DNA of 62,000 bases, from contig CAJNDS010001447.1 of NCBI GenBank assembly GCA_905221605.1, positions 628,216 through 690,215 on the forward strand, given 5' to 3'. Position 1 is the stretch's first letter. Each line of letters starts with the position of its first letter. The notes below the pieces were generated by a model. It ran no database searches, had not been told where the DNA came from, and saw nothing but the letters and a program-made list of their open reading frames with translations. This stretch comes from Symbiodinium natans (taxonomy: Eukaryota > Sar > Dinophyceae > Suessiales > Symbiodiniaceae). Positions 29,061-38,977 of this stretch are shown piece after piece. The translations under genes and the position numbers were made by a program.

Positions 29061-29800
29061 GGCTGCGTAGTTGTGGAGTTTAATGTGCAGGGCTTAGGGT
29101 TTCAGACTTCGACTTCAAAGTTTAGGTTCAGGTTTTAAGGTTTATAAGTCTTATTTGTGGTGTTGATTGATGTTTCAGGCCTTTGGAGCTTAGAGGGTTT
29201 GCGGCCTCAGCATTTTGGATGTTGGAGTTTAAGGCTTAGGGTTTCGGAATTTGGGTATTTGAAGGTCTTAGGTTCAGGCAAGTCTTGCTCAGGAAGGTTA
29301 AGTCTTCGGGTTTGGGGTTTTGTTGGGGTCAAGGTACGTGGTTAGGGGTTCGTGCGTTAGAGTTTCGGATTTGGGGGTTAGGGCTTCGGGACTTTCACAA
29401 GGTTTAGGTTTTTAGGCGACTTTAGGCCGGCTAGGGGGTATGGAAATTAAAAGCTAGACCCTAAACCTTAAACCCTAGTCAACAGGGGTGTTGGGCTTTG
29501 GCTATTGGGGTTAGGGTGGGGTTATCCAAGCGACTGAGCTCACAAGCCTAAATCCTGAGCCCCGAAACCCGAAAACCCAAAAACCCTAAACCCTAAAAGC
29601 CTAAGAGCTCCATCAATCATCAACCCCTCTCGCATGGACTTAGTTAAGAGCCTGTTTATGAAAGGAAGGTATGGACGGCTCCTGGTAAGTTGCTACAAAA
29701 AGCAGTTTAGGGTGTAGGTTTTAGGGTTTAGGGTTTCGGGTTTCGGGGTTTATCGTTCCGACCTGCGGCCTGTTGGAGTTATTTTCTCTCAGCTATCCAG

Positions 29801-29900
29801 CTCGCACTGAACACTGCTGTGTCACGCGACACCTGTGCTCCACCACATCTTGTTGTGTTCCGTACTGTTCGGCCCCAGTGGATGGACAGCTGCCGATGCA
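29801..29900 (+). CDS. Coding fragment, faintly retroelement-integrase-like
   Basis: Acceptor AGCTATCCAG and a GTTAGT donor. The frame reads LALNTAVSRDTCAPPHLVVF then RTVRPQWMDSC. The pattern A-L-N-T...T...P..L-V-F resembles the end of the catalytic core in retrotransposon integrases, but no catalytic residues are in the fragment. It could equally be a host exon. Confidence 0.35.
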
Positions 29901-30059
29901 GTTAGTCTGGGCTCCTGAAACCCTAAACCCTAAACCCCAAAATCCCTGGACTGCCCAGACCCATTATTGTACTCCCTTCTTGGGGGTGGCTGCTGTTCTT
30001 CGTATCTTCTACGCACCATGAACTCAGATATGTCTTGGTACGGTTTGGGGTTCCAGGGG

Positions 30060-30190
30060 GCTTGGAGGTTCATGGTACGCATGAACCAAGATAACCTAAT
30101 TATCAGCCACTTAAGTGCCCTAATATGGTGATCATTGGGTTATAAGTACAGTTACTATGGGGTTAATAAGTACCCTGAACCTCCAAGTAA
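30060..30190. mobile_element. Family A element, copy 3
   Basis: Left CTTGGAGGTTCATGGTACG and right GTACCCTGAACCTCCAAGTA terminal inverted repeats; the interior AATATGGTGATCATTGGGTT and ATAAGTACAGTTA boxes match other copies. A fragment of a second right end lies at 30219-30246. Confidence 0.8.
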
Positions 30191-30299
30191 AACCCTAAAG
30201 CCTAAACCCTAGTTCTTGGGTTCATCAGTACCCTGAGCCTCCAAGCAGAGAAGGACCTGGCCTTTCGTCAATTTCAACGCTTGGAGGACTTTGTGACGA

Positions 30300-30478
30300 C
30301 TCAGCTGTGCTGTAGTAGGGTTTATAGGGTCTAGGGTGTAGGGTTAGGGTTTTGGGTTTTGGGTTTTGGGTTTTGGGTTTAGGGTTTGGGGTTTGGGGTT
30401 TCGGGTTTGGGGTTTGGGGTTTGGGGTTTTGGCTGGTGGCAGGGCACGGGAGGCGGGGCGGGGGGGGGGGGGGGGGGC
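30300..30478 (+). repeat. G-strand variant array (TTTTGGG, TTTGGGG) and poly-G
   Basis: Variant telomeric units end in a run of about 18 G. Confidence 0.9.
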
Positions 30479-30616
30479 AGAGGGTGAGGGGGAGGGGTCT
30501 TGTCAAGTGAGCTAACTAAGTTACCAAGAGTGCTTTTGCACAAATAAATGGGTTTATGCTCCTTTTAACATGAGCACTCTCCCCTCTGTTGTTACATGAT
30601 TTTGCGCGACGTGCCA

Positions 30617-30694
30617 GGAGATGGGGGTCAGCATGGTAAACTCCAAGCAGGCGAAAGCGGCGAAAGCCAGCCAAAAGGACGAGGCCTCCTCCAC
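30617..30694 (+). CDS. Candidate exon, unknown product
   Basis: Acceptor GACGTGCCAG before G. The frame reads EMGVSMVNSKQAKAAKASQK then DEASST. Lys/Ala-rich. It lies inside the HA-array gene but matches no HA segment. Confidence 0.4.
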
Positions 30695-30782
30695 CCTAAA
30701 CCCTGAGCCCTAAACGCTCAACCCATTGTGCTGCCTCATTCCACCACCGCCTCTTCAACCCTCAACCCTAAGATCTGCAGAG

Positions 30783-30922
30783 GAGGTTGCCACTTTTTTC
30801 GGATTCCTTCCTGAGAAAGCTGCCATCTGCTGACTTCCGTACAACGTGCGTCGGGTATTGCAACCCCTGTTGGGGCATCAGAAGGGGCTGCGCCAGAAGA
30901 AGTACCCGCAAAGGAATCATAA
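30783..30922 (+). CDS. Coding-like island with a frame switch
   Basis: First frame EVATFFGFLPEKAAIC stops. A second frame reads RASGIATPVGASEGAAPEEV then PAKES to TAA (30920-30922). The complementary strand is open too. Uncertain. Confidence 0.3.
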
Positions 30923-31135
30923 TTTACAGCACTGCCTGTTGACAAAGAGCATTAATTTACAGAACTGCCCGTGTTGATGAAGACTTTTCCACACAAAGGC
31001 AGAGAGGAGGGCATGGGCGGCTCACTCCCTAGCCTGGGTCAGAGGTAACTGTGGATGGGGTCTTGACTGGCTGTTTTTGTTAAGGATATAGGTTCCTTCG
31101 AATGAAACCCAGAGTGGGCACCAACGCCAAAAGCC

Positions 31136-31300
31136 TGACCTAAACCCTAAACCTCAAACCCTAAACCCTGAACCCTCGAAACCCTCGAAACCCTCGAAAC
31201 CCTGGAAACCCTCGGAACCCTCGGAACCCTCGGAACCCTCGGAACCCTCGAAACCCTCGAAACCCTGAAAAGCCCTAAACCCTAAAAATCCCAGACACCG
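31136..31300 (-). repeat. C-strand array with CCCTCGAAA / CCCTCGGAA nonamers
   Basis: A block of 9-bp variants between ordinary CCCTAAA units, upstream of the exon at 31316. Confidence 0.95.
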
Positions 31301-31315
31301 TAAACTCTGGTGCAG

Positions 31316-31364
31316 GAGTGGCAGCATCGCTACGGCCAGCTCCTGGCCTTCCGCGAAAGAGAAG
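31316..31364 (+). CDS. HA-array gene, HA domain part 1
   Basis: Acceptor CTGGTGCAG before G. The frame reads EWQHRYGQLLAFRERE, the opening W..R...L..F/Y helix of an HA domain. Ending at 31364 with a GA donor (GAAG then GA) joins it in phase to 32250 and gives REREGDADV, the expected HA sequence. A GT donor six bases later would put the next exon out of frame. C-array upstream; poly-G and G-array downstream. Confidence 0.65.
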
Positions 31365-31373
31365 GAGACATGT

Positions 31374-31460
31374 GGGGGGGGGGGGGGGGGGGGGGTGTTA
31401 GGGTTTGGGGTTTGGGGTTTAGGGTTAGGGTTTAAGGTTTAGGGTTAGGTTTAGGGTTGC
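31374..31460 (+). repeat. Poly-G tract and G-strand array
   Basis: About 22 G directly after the exon, then TTTAGGG/TTTGGGG units. A C-rich/A-rich tract at 31507-31560 is also low complexity. Confidence 0.9.
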
Positions 31461-32049
31461 GCCTCTCCGCTTCTCCTGCCCATTCGACCTTAAAAAGCAC
31501 GAGGCCTTGAAACCCCCCCCCTCCCCGCCCCCCCCCCCCCTCCCCCCAAAAAAATCAAACAAAGTCCTAAACCCACCATCTGCTTTCAGAAAGCAAAGGG
31601 CGATATCAAACGGCTGTTTATATTGTAGTTCTAATGGGCGTCTAGATGATTAAGCCCCATAGAGTAGCCCCCTTGACCCTGTAAGCCCCCCAAAACCTGC
31701 AACGCTAAGCCTGAGCCGTAAACCCAAAACCTCATAGGCGCTACTCGTAAAAGCTTTACAAATCCTAGAAACCCTAGAAAATCAATCAAGCCCCTGAACC
31801 CTAAACCCTAAACCCTCAACCGTGCAGCCCTACAAGCCCGTGAGAATCGAGGGATTAGACCCCAGACATAAGCCGCAGGAAGCATGCACAGGATTTGGGG
31901 TTTGGGGTTTAGGGCTTCGGGCTTAGGGCTTACAAGCCCGCAACCCCAAACCCTAAACCTCACGGCCTAACTTAGCGGGTTTAGGGATTAATTGATCATT
32001 TGCCCCTCAACCCCCCCAACAAACCCTGTCCAATTTTTTTGTGAACCCT

Positions 32050-32246
32050 GAAAGCATATGAAAAACTCCCAACTCTCCTAAATCTCCTAAACCCCCTAAA
32101 GTCCCTCAAACCCCCAAACCATGCCCTAAACCCTACACACCCTAAACCCTAAACCCTAAACCCTAAGCCCTAAACCCTAAACCCTAAACCCTAAACCCTA
32201 AACCCTAAACCCTAAACCCTAAACCCTAAACCCTAAACCCTAACCC
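32050..32246 (-). repeat. Telomeric C-strand array
   Basis: Degenerate, then about 15 perfect CCCTAAA units ending three bases before the acceptor at 32249. Confidence 0.95.
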
Positions 32247-32249
32247 AAG

Positions 32250-32310
32250 GAGATGCGGACGTCAGCAAGTTGACGACCTGGCTGCAGAAGCAGAAGGCTC
32301 GGCCCCCCTC
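32250..32310 (+). CDS. HA-array gene, HA domain part 2
   Basis: Acceptor ACCCAAG before G. The frame completes EGDADV and reads DADVSKLTTWLQKQKARPP to a GTGGCG donor. It holds the G-x-A-D-V and L..W...Q.. motifs of the HA domain in shortened form. It joins in phase to 31316 upstream and 34684 downstream. A C-strand array both precedes and follows it, an exception to the usual polarity. Confidence 0.65.
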
Positions 32311-33990
32311 GTGGCGACCATCATCCCGAAACCCTCAACCCTAAATCCTTAACCCTAAACCCTCAACCCTCAACCCTAAACCCTAGGCCCTAAACCCTAA
32401 ACCCTCTTAACCCTTAACCCTAAACCGATATCCACCTTGGGAATTGGTTCTTTTCAATTTCTGTTTATGTAAAACCCAAGAGGACATGAACAATATTATG
32501 TGTATTAAGGTTCTAAGGGGAGTATAGAAACCCTAGACCCGAAACCCCCCTAAACCCTAAACCCTAAACCCTAAAACCAAGGCCCAAGGCGGGCTCTGAG
32601 GCAATGACCTCGCGGGTTCAGGGCGTTTAGGGTCGGTCCACACAGGCATGTGGCTTTGAGAGGGTTTAGGGTTTGTAAGGGTTTAGGGTTTAGGGTTTCG
32701 GGTTTCGGGATTACGATTACGACAGAGGGTTGAGGGTTTAGGGTTTACACTTACGACAAGACAGTACCCAAAGTGCACATGCTAAGCTTGTTTCTCTGTG
32801 GGATGCGACCCTGTCCTCGTGCAACTGATGTTGCTCTAGCTGTCTAGCCAGTTCTGCGTGCACAAACACGAGACATCGAAGCTATGCTGCAGCGAGCTCT
32901 TGGGAATATGTAGCACGCCAACGTAGCGTTTGATTCATGTGTGTACAAACAAGCCACTTAGACTTGTGTTTCGCGTTTGTTCCATCAACTTCGGTCCACC
33001 TTGCCCCAAGTAACACGCATGCCATTTACATGGGCACCAAGATTGGGCACCCCAACCCCCAAGTCCTCAAGCCTCAACTGTCAACCCTCAACCCTGCCCT
33101 CAACCCGAAACCCCTCCCCCCCCCAGGCCCCCCACCCCTTTCCCTTCTGCAGGCCGCCTGCAAGAAGGGGAAGCTCACAAAGACTCGAAGGCCTGATAAA
33201 ATGTGGGCCGCTTGAGGGACCGCTTTCGACGGCAAAGTGCCATTCGACCCTAAGGGTTTAGGGTTTAGAGTTTAGGGTTTAGTGTTTAGTGTTTAGGGAT
33301 ACATGCAATACTTGGGCCCTAAAGCTACACTATGGGAGCCCGTTAAAGGCCCAAGTATATACAACATAGGTACATGGACCTTGAGGGCGACCGACCCCTC
33401 TAAGACCTCGCGTTCTATTTTTCAGGCTTCTGGGTTTACGGCTTTGGGCCCAAACCCCCTGCCCCGCCCCCGGCCCCAGCTTTATGGAAAGCTTAGTGTT
33501 TAGGGATACTCCTTCATTCAGGACTGAAACCATAGCATCTATAGCTCGCTTGACTGAAATCATAGCATCTATAGCCCGCTTAAATATAATAAGGGATTGT
33601 CCTTGAGTCGTTTAGTTGAAGCCTCAATTTCCCTAAGTCAAGGCTGTGCTCCTGATGCCACAGAGCCCTGAGCCTTAAAACCAAGTTTCTCTACTGTTTG
33701 CTAAAATAAACAAGAAAAGAATAAAAGAAATAAGTTTGACCAAACATAAGCAAAATTCTTCCTTATCAGGACAATATAGGGATTATAATCTTGCATTTTT
33801 TGGCGCGGGCTCTTAAGCAAATAGTAGTTCTTGGCTACTGTTCTTTGCGGCTCTGTGCTGGGTGCCCAAGATCGACAGCCCTAAGCCCGAGGGGCTTGGG
33901 GGTTTAGGGTTTAGGGTTTAGGGTTTAGGGTTTAGGGTTTAGGGTTTGGGGGGTTCAGGACTTGAGGTGTCGTCATGCCCTTCTGCCCAG

Positions 33991-34209
33991 AATTCCTGCA
34001 ACCCGGAGCGATTGCAATGGTTCCAGTACATGACTCATGATGTTTCTGCGATAAAATCGTTGTCTGAACCCTCAATCGCGTCAAAAAGCCAAGGCCTCGA
34101 AGCACCTGCCCGGGCAAAGGAGGAAGTGCCACCGCACCGGGGCCAGAGGTCTGCGAGTGGCATCGTGCCACCGGACCCGCTCCCGCAAGTGGTCGCCAGC
34201 GCACTCCTG
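33991..34209 (+). CDS. Coding-like exon, unknown product, conflicts with HA chain
   Basis: Acceptor CCTTCTGCCCAG and donor GTACGA bound 73 codons including PERLQWFQYMTHDVSAIKSL and GLEAPARAKEEVPPHRGQRS. Phase 0 at both ends. It joins in phase to 34305 through a 95-nt intron rich in GGGTTTAGGG. But 32250 to 34684 joins in phase without it, so this pair may be a separate or nested unit or a chance reading. Confidence 0.4.
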
Positions 34210-34304
34210 GTACGAAGTTGCGCTTGGCGGGTTTAGGGTTTAGAGTTTAGGGTTTAGGGTGTAGGGTGCAGGGTGTAGGGTGTAGGGTTCCTTTGATTGC
34301 TGAG

Positions 34305-34476
34305 CCTCGGGAAAATCTGGGACCGGCTGAACTACCACGAGCGGGCGGCCAGGCTCAAGAGAATCTGTCCGTTGCTCCCGGCAGGATCGGTGGGTCAGGC
34401 CTTGATCTCCTTCGCAAGGGAGCCGTGCAGCAGCTGTGAAGATCGGTTGGCAAAAAACAGCCCTGAAGACCTGTAA
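34305..34476 (+). CDS. Coding-like terminal exon, two frames
   Basis: In phase 0 after the exon ending at 34209 it reads RENLGPAELPRAGGQAQENL then GLDLLRKGAVQQL to TGA (34437-34439). Another frame is more helix-like, KIWDRLNYHERAARLKRICP then ISFAREPCSSCEDRLAKN, to TAA (34474-34476). No family recognised for either. Confidence 0.4.
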
Positions 34477-34547
34477 CACCTATGAACCCCTAAGCCCCTT
34501 AAGCCCGAAGCTGCCTGAACCCTAAACTCTAAACCCCATCCGGCAAA

Positions 34548-34645
34548 AAGGTTTAGGGTTTTGGGGTTTAGGGTTTAGGGTTTAAGGTTTAGGGTTCAGG
34601 GTTTAGGGTTTAGGGTTTGGGGTTTAGGGTTTTAGGGGTTTCGGG
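34548..34645 (+). repeat. G-strand array, degenerate
   Basis: TTTAGGG, TTTGGGG and TTTTAGGG units. Confidence 0.9.
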
Positions 34646-34683
34646 CGAAACCTAAAGCACCCTAAGCCCCAAACCCCTGTAAG

Positions 34684-34732
34684 ACGGAAATTGCGCCGCC
34701 TCCCCTCGAGGCGTCTGCTGGAGGCGCTGGGG
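34684..34732 (+). CDS. HA-array gene, HA domain part 3
   Basis: Acceptor CTGTAAG. The frame reads RKLRRLPSRRLLEALG, matching the K-L....R...L..L-G end of HA domains. It accepts two bases from the exon ending at 32310 (Ser codon) and ends in phase 0 at GGG before GTGGCT, matching the next exon. A G-array lies upstream and a C-array downstream, the reverse of the usual order. Confidence 0.65.
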
Positions 34733-34762
34733 GTGGCTGTCTGGCGGCAATGTTTGGCTCCC

Positions 34763-34832
34763 CTAAACCCTAAACCCTAAACCCTAAACCCTAAACCCTA
34801 AACCCTAAACCCTAAACCCTAAACCCTAAACC
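34763..34832 (-). repeat. Telomeric C-strand array
   Basis: Ten perfect units. Confidence 0.95.
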
Positions 34833-34875
34833 CTGGCAGGGGAGGGGAATCGTTGCCCTTCTTGGCTTTGGGGCT

Positions 34876-34980
34876 TGGTAGCCCAGTGGTACCCATCACC
34901 CTTATTTTTGGTTATAGGTTCCCTTATAAAAGAACCAGCCCAAAAAAGGGTGCCCTGATGATAATATGGGTTACTGAGCT
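34876..34980. mobile_element. Family C element, copy 4 (diverged)
   Basis: TAGCCCAGTGGTACCC start, TAGGTTCCCTTATAAAAG and AAAAAGGGTGCCC interior, GGGTTACTGAGCTA end. Order and spacing as in other copies. Confidence 0.6.
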
Positions 34981-35309
34981 ACTAAGGGGGTTTTGGGGTT
35001 GAATTAGGGTTTAGGACTGGGGTTACAGGGTATAATAGCCCTAGAATCCCCATGATCAACCCTATGAAGGGCCTGTTTAAGGGGTTTTGGGGTGTAATCG
35101 CTCTAGAATCCCCATGATCAAGCCTATAAAGGGTTTGTTTAAGGGGTTATAGGGTGTAGTAGCCCATGCTGGAGGCTTGTGGGTTTTGCGTTTTGGGCTT
35201 AGTTTGTGGGTTAACTGGTTGCTTACGTCTGTTACAAGGGCCAGTGGGTCAGAGCCAATAGCACCTACCCTTTTAGGCCCCGGGCGGGGTGGGGGGGGGG
35301 GGAGGGGCG

Positions 35310-35406
35310 AGTGGCCCTAAACCCTAAACCCTAAACCCTAAACCCTGACCCTAAACCCTAAACCCTACTAAACCCTAAACCCAAAACCCTAACCCTAAAC
35401 CCTAAA
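35310..35406 (-). repeat. Telomeric C-strand array
   Basis: CCCTAAA with CCCTGA and CCCTACTAAA variants, touching the acceptor at 35409. Confidence 0.9.
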
Positions 35407-35409
35407 CAG

Positions 35410-35515
35410 CTTCCCGAGGACCTTTCGTACGACGACCGGACCCGTGACCAGCGCTGGGAAGGCAACCTTGCCGGCATGCGCGCCTTTGTCAAACGTGAAG
35501 GCGGGAGCTTGATGG
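35410..35515 (+). CDS. HA-array gene, second HA domain part 1
   Basis: Acceptor CCTAAACAG, formed at the edge of a telomeric array. The frame reads LPEDLSYDDRTRDQRWEGNL then AGMRAFVKREGGSLM. RWEGNLAGMRAFVKREGG fits the HA consensus W...L..L..F....G closely. It ends with one base of a codon at a GTCTGC donor; four bases later a family A element fragment begins. Together with 36498 and 36667 it makes a complete HA domain. Confidence 0.75.
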
Positions 35516-35518
35516 GTC

Positions 35519-35765
35519 TGCTTGGAGGTTCATGGTACTTATATACACTAAACCCTATAAACCCTAAACCCTGTAAATCCCAAATCCTATAAACCCTAAA
35601 CCCCATAAACCCTAAACCCTACTTGAAGGTTCATGGTGCTTATTAACCACTTCTGATTGTACTTATAACCCACCCATGAGCCCCTTAAGTGCCCTAACAT
35701 GGTTATAGTTGGGTTATAAGTACAGTTATTATTGAATTGGGTTAATAAGCACCATGCCTTCAAGT
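35519..35765. mobile_element. Family A element, copies 4 and 5
   Basis: A left-end fragment GCTTGGAGGTTCATGGTACT (35519-35551) is interrupted by CCCTATAAACCCTAAA repeats. A full copy with ACTTGAAGGTTCATGGTGC and TTAATAAGCACCATGCCTTC ends follows at 35620-35765. Confidence 0.8.
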
Positions 35766-35911
35766 GAGCGAGGGGGGCGGGGGTTGCTGAAACCCACTTT
35801 GGCCAACAAGTTCTAGTGCATGTGGGTGGAGCTTTCGCACTCCGAGAGCTGGAGCTACACCTAGCGGCTCTAGGTTAGGGAGTGCACAGCTACACCTACT
35901 TAGTAGCTGCA

Positions 35912-36003
35912 TGAGTACACTTTACACTTTTTGGGATACGATAATCCTCTATAGAACTGAGAGTGTAGACTTTTCGGGGGCTTATGAACTCAGCAACTAA
36001 GCC
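35912..36003. repeat. Dispersed repeat family F, copy 1
   Basis: GAGTACACTTTACACTTTTT and CTTATGAACTCAGCAACTA are shared with 54027-54126 in the same order and orientation. Confidence 0.65.
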
Positions 36004-36078
36004 TATCGGTGGTAGCATGAGAGATTGGCACGCGTGATGTCTAGTGGACAAGTCTCTACGGCGGTGAACCGCGGTTAA

Positions 36079-36183
36079 CTAGGACCCAGAGTAGGCCTGT
36101 ATTTCCTTGTCTTAGTGTCTAGGCTCGCTTATAAGCCCCTTCAAAGGGCACCCCTTTCCATTCCTAGCTCACTCTTGGGTCTA
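36079..36183. mobile_element. Family C element, copy 5
   Basis: Left CTAGGACCCAGAGTAGGCC and right CCTAGCTCACTCTTGGGTCT AG ends are inverted repeats. A (GT)n microsatellite at 36221-36241 follows. Confidence 0.8.
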
Positions 36184-36339
36184 GGTCTAAAATTGGGGGT
36201 TGGTTCTATAGGATTTCTCTGTATGTGTGTGTGTGTGTGTGTCTCCGAAAAAGAAGTCGCCGTAGACCATGAGAGGGGAGTGCGGGAGATGAGTGGGGGC
36301 AGCGCTGACGGCGCTGATGAAATGCAAGTCAACATCATC

Positions 36340-36452
36340 AAGGCCACCCTAAACCCTAAGCCCTAAGCCCTAAACCCCAAACCCCAAACCCTAAACCCCA
36401 AACCCCAAACCCTAAACCCCAAACCCCAAACCCTAAACCCTAAGCCCTAAAC
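36340..36452 (-). repeat. C-strand array with CCCCAAA blocks
   Basis: CCCTAAG, CCCCAAA and CCCTAAA units, then a good pyrimidine tract (CCTTGTCTCTCCCCCTCC) before the acceptor. Confidence 0.95.
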
Positions 36453-36497
36453 CCAATCAAGTCCTGGTTCCTTGTCTCTCCCCCTCCTTGGATGCAG

Positions 36498-36535
36498 GGC
36501 ATGCGGACGTCCCTGCGAAGCACATCGAGGGCAAG
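36498..36535 (+). CDS. HA-array gene, second HA domain part 2
   Basis: Acceptor TTGGATGCAG before G. Completing the split codon from 35515 gives GHADVPAKHIEGK, the G-H-x-x-V-P core of HA domains. The donor is GC (GGCAAG then GCGAAG at 36536). Using it keeps the frame into 36667, whereas reading through gives a stop 15 bases later. Confidence 0.75.
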
Positions 36536-36544
36536 GCGAAGGGC

Positions 36545-36640
36545 TTCTAAGCCCTGAACCCTAAACCCCAAACCCCAAACGGTTTGGGCCAAACCCCAAA
36601 CCCTAAACCCTACACCCTAAACCCTAAACCCTCAACCTTA
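36545..36640 (-). repeat. C-strand array
   Basis: CCCTAAA and CCCCAAA units filling most of the 131-nt intron 36536-36666. Confidence 0.9.
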
Positions 36641-36666
36641 GGGGTACGAGTCTGAATCCCTTGAAG

Positions 36667-36743
36667 GTAAAGCTGGGCGCGTGGCTGTCCGCGCAGCGGC
36701 AGCAACACAAGGCCCAGCTGCCAGCGCTCTTTGAGAGGTTGGG
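36667..36743 (+). CDS. HA-array gene, second HA domain part 3
   Basis: Acceptor CCCTTGAAG before G. The frame reads VKLGAWLSAQRQQHKAQLPA then LFERLG. KLGAWLSAQRQ is a textbook L-G-x-W-x-x-x-Q-R motif. L..LFERLG is the end of the domain. Phase 0 after 36535. The donor is GTTTAGGG at 36744 (or GTTGGG at 36738), so a telomeric unit again supplies the 5' splice site. Confidence 0.75.
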
Positions 36744-36830
36744 GTTTAGGGTTTAGGGTTTGGGGTTTAGGGTTTAGGGTTTAAGGTGTAGGGGGTTAGG
36801 GTTTAAGGGTTTAGGGCTTTAGGGTTCTTA
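36744..36830 (+). repeat. Telomeric G-strand array at the intron start
   Basis: TTTAGGG with variants, beginning at the donor. Confidence 0.9.
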
Positions 36831-36994
36831 TGTGTTAGAACGCTTGCCTCTTTCCCAAAGGAACCATGATACACATGTAACAGGTACGTTGCAGCGAAGG
36901 GGCGCATATATAAGGATCCATGTACCCAACAGCAGCAGATACTTCCTCGCTTTAAAGGTGCAGACAGTGACCCCTAAAACCCATTAAAGTCCCG

Positions 36995-37133
36995 ACCTAA
37001 GCCCTAAGCCCTAAACCCTAAACCCGAAACCCGAAACCCTAAACCCTAAACCCTAAACCCTCAACCCTCAACCCTCAACCCTCAACCCTGAACCCTGAAC
37101 CCTGAACCCTGAACCCTGAACCCTGAACCCTAA
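36995..37133 (-). repeat. C-strand array with CCCTCAA and CCCTGAA blocks
   Basis: Perfect CCCTAAA, then four or more CCCTCAA, then seven CCCTGAA: variants are grouped, not mixed. Confidence 0.95.
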
Positions 37134-37174
37134 CCAACTGCTGAGTCCTTGCCGGACTCCCTTTCCCTCCTGAG

Positions 37175-37240
37175 GCCGGCAAGCTGCCACCGGAGCGCGC
37201 CAAGAAGTTGGAAGCTTTGGGAACCTTGAAGATGTTGAGG
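37175..37240 (+). CDS. HA-array gene, HA domain end
   Basis: Strong tract CTCCCTTTCCCTCCTGAG before G. The frame reads AGKLPPERAKKLEALGTLKM. GKL.PER...LEALG is the classic C-terminal part of an HA domain. The donor is GTTTAGGG at 37241. It does not join in phase to 36743, so a first and middle part of this third domain must lie on exons I did not find. Confidence 0.7.
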
Positions 37241-37292
37241 GTTTAGGGTTTAGGGTTTAGGGTTTAGGGTTTAGGGTTTAGGGTTTAGGGTT
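37241..37292 (+). repeat. Telomeric G-strand array at the intron start
   Basis: Seven perfect units starting at the donor, running straight into a family A element. Confidence 0.95.
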
Positions 37293-37293
37293 T

Positions 37294-37380
37294 TACTTGG
37301 AGGTCCATGGTGCTTATGAACCATGCAAGCATAACTATACTTATAACCCACTTACAAGCCCCTTAAGTGCCCTAATATAT
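37294..37380. mobile_element. Family A element, copy 6 (right half missing)
   Basis: Left TACTTGGAGGTCCATGGTGC end and interior CCCTTAAGTGCCCTAATAT. It breaks off next to a family C element. Confidence 0.75.
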
Positions 37381-37396
37381 GCGGCCAGGATTAAGG

Positions 37397-37511
37397 CCAG
37401 GACCCGGAGTAGGACCTTAACTTATTTCCTCCTTTTAAGGTTGGGGTTCCCTTGTAATCCCCTCAAACCAAAAAGGGCACCCTTTTATTTCTAGGTTACT
37501 CCTGGGTCTAG
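37397..37511. mobile_element. Family C element, copy 6
   Basis: Left CCAGGACCCGGAGTAGGACC and right TAGGTTACTCCTGGGTCTAG ends; interior AAAAAGGGCACCCTTTT. Confidence 0.8.
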
Positions 37512-37659
37512 TTTAGAGTTTCTAGGGGTTCAAAAAAAGTGAGAAAACTGTAAACCCACAGAACTAAGGAGCGTGTCTCGCCCAACGGACGGCGCAGTGG
37601 GACACTCCGGCAGCAAGGTCGGCGGGTAGATGTGGCACGTAGGCATGTAATGCTTTCAG

Positions 37660-37920
37660 GAAACCCTAAAAACTAAACCCTAAGCCCCGAAACCCCAAGC
37701 CCTAAGCCCTAAGCCCTAAACCCAAAGCCCCCGAAGCCCCCTAAACCCTAAACCTAACCACCCCAAATCCCCTAAACCCCGCTAAGCCCCCTACACCCTA
37801 AACCCCCTACATCCAAAATCCCATCACCCTAAACCCTAAACCCTAAACTCCCTACACCCTAAACCCGCTCCCCTGAACCTTAAACCCCCTACACCCGAAG
37901 CCCCAACCCCTAGACCTTAA
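37660..37920 (-). repeat. Very degenerate C-strand array
   Basis: CCCTAAGCCC, CCCCTAAACCC and CCCTACACC variants. No exon seen. Confidence 0.85.
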
Positions 37921-38139
37921 GCCCTCCGGGGTTTGGGCTTGGGGTGGGTGGGGGGCTAGGTCGCAGAGCATCTACCACATCCTTTGTGCTGATGCGGCCC
38001 GAGTCGCACAAATATAATCTCCAGCAGTTTCTTTAGGGTTCAGGGTTTAGGGTTTTAGGGTTTAGGGTTTAGGGTTTAGGGTTTAGGTCTGCCACGGTTG
38101 AGGACGTCAAGGTGTAGAGATCGTCAGGGTAAAGCGCAG

Positions 38140-38189
38140 CCAAGGACAACTATGCAGCAGCCTTGCGCGCCTTCGTTCTCCGCCGCCTG
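38140..38189 (+). CDS. HA-array gene, HA domain part 1
   Basis: Acceptor AAAGCGCAG. The frame reads KDNYAAALRAFVLRRL, the opening helix of an HA domain with Tyr replacing the usual Trp. It ends in phase 0 at a GTTGCC donor, 15 bp before a family A element. Phase 0 joins 38978. Confidence 0.6.
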
Positions 38190-38204
38190 GTTGCCGACAT
38201 TTCC

Positions 38205-38354
38205 TACTTGGAGGTTCAGGGTGCATATCAACCCAAAAACAACGGTACTCAGAACCCGATTATAACCATCCTATGGCACTTTAGGGGCTTAAATAGAAGT
38301 GGGTATAAGTACAGTCATAACTGGTTAATAAAAAGTACCCTGAACCTTCAAGTA
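38205..38354. mobile_element. Family A element, copy 7
   Basis: Left TACTTGGAGGTTCAGGGTGC and right TACCCTGAACCTTCAAGTA inverted ends, about 150 bp. Confidence 0.8.
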
Positions 38355-38481
38355 AGGCCCAGACATCTTTGGGCAATGTAGCGGTGTTGGGCTACATGGT
38401 TGGGGGGTTTAGGGGTTAGGCTGTAGGGCTTTGAGCCAGTTTCAGCGTGCCTAACATGCCATCTTCCTGTGACACGGCCAG

Positions 38482-38614
38482 ACACCTCCGGCCCTTAACT
38501 GTAAACCCCGTTCAGGACAGGGCCACGCAGATGTACCCGGAGATCACGTGGAAGCAGACCTGGCACTGGGACATTGGCTGGATTGCACCTTGTCCCCCTG
38601 AGCTGCAAAGGGGG
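38482..38614 (+). CDS. Coding-like island, unknown product
   Basis: After CACGGCCAG the frame reads HLRPLTVNPVQDRATQMYPE then ITWKQTWHWDIGWIAPCPPE. Well composed, but it lies in an intron that otherwise joins in phase without it. Confidence 0.3.
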
Positions 38615-38977
38615 TCGTTAGGCAAGATGGTTTGGGGAAGGTTTGAAGGTATTTGTCAACTCTGTTTGTGACCCTTAATCCCCATGTAATCCTTATAAAG
38701 CCATAATGATTTAATACAAGCCTTCATCCCCATAGTATAATCCTCATCAAGCCAGTTGATTGCCCTTAATCCCCAGATAGTCTTATAAAGCCTAAACATG
38801 CTTTTTTACAGGGCCCCCAAACCTGCCCCAGTCTAGGGTTTAGGGTTTAGGGTTTGGGGTTTAGGGTTTAGGGTTTAGGGTATCAACTCGCCACTTTGGC
38901 CCATCACCCCAAGAACACCATAACGCCAACGCCCAAACCCCAAGCCCAAACCCAACTTTACACTTCCTTCCGCCCAG

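Noticed and set aside
36843-36890. A 23-nt microexon between CCCAAAG and GTACGT near 36861
   Set aside because: Good splice signals, but including it did not restore the phase to the next HA exon.
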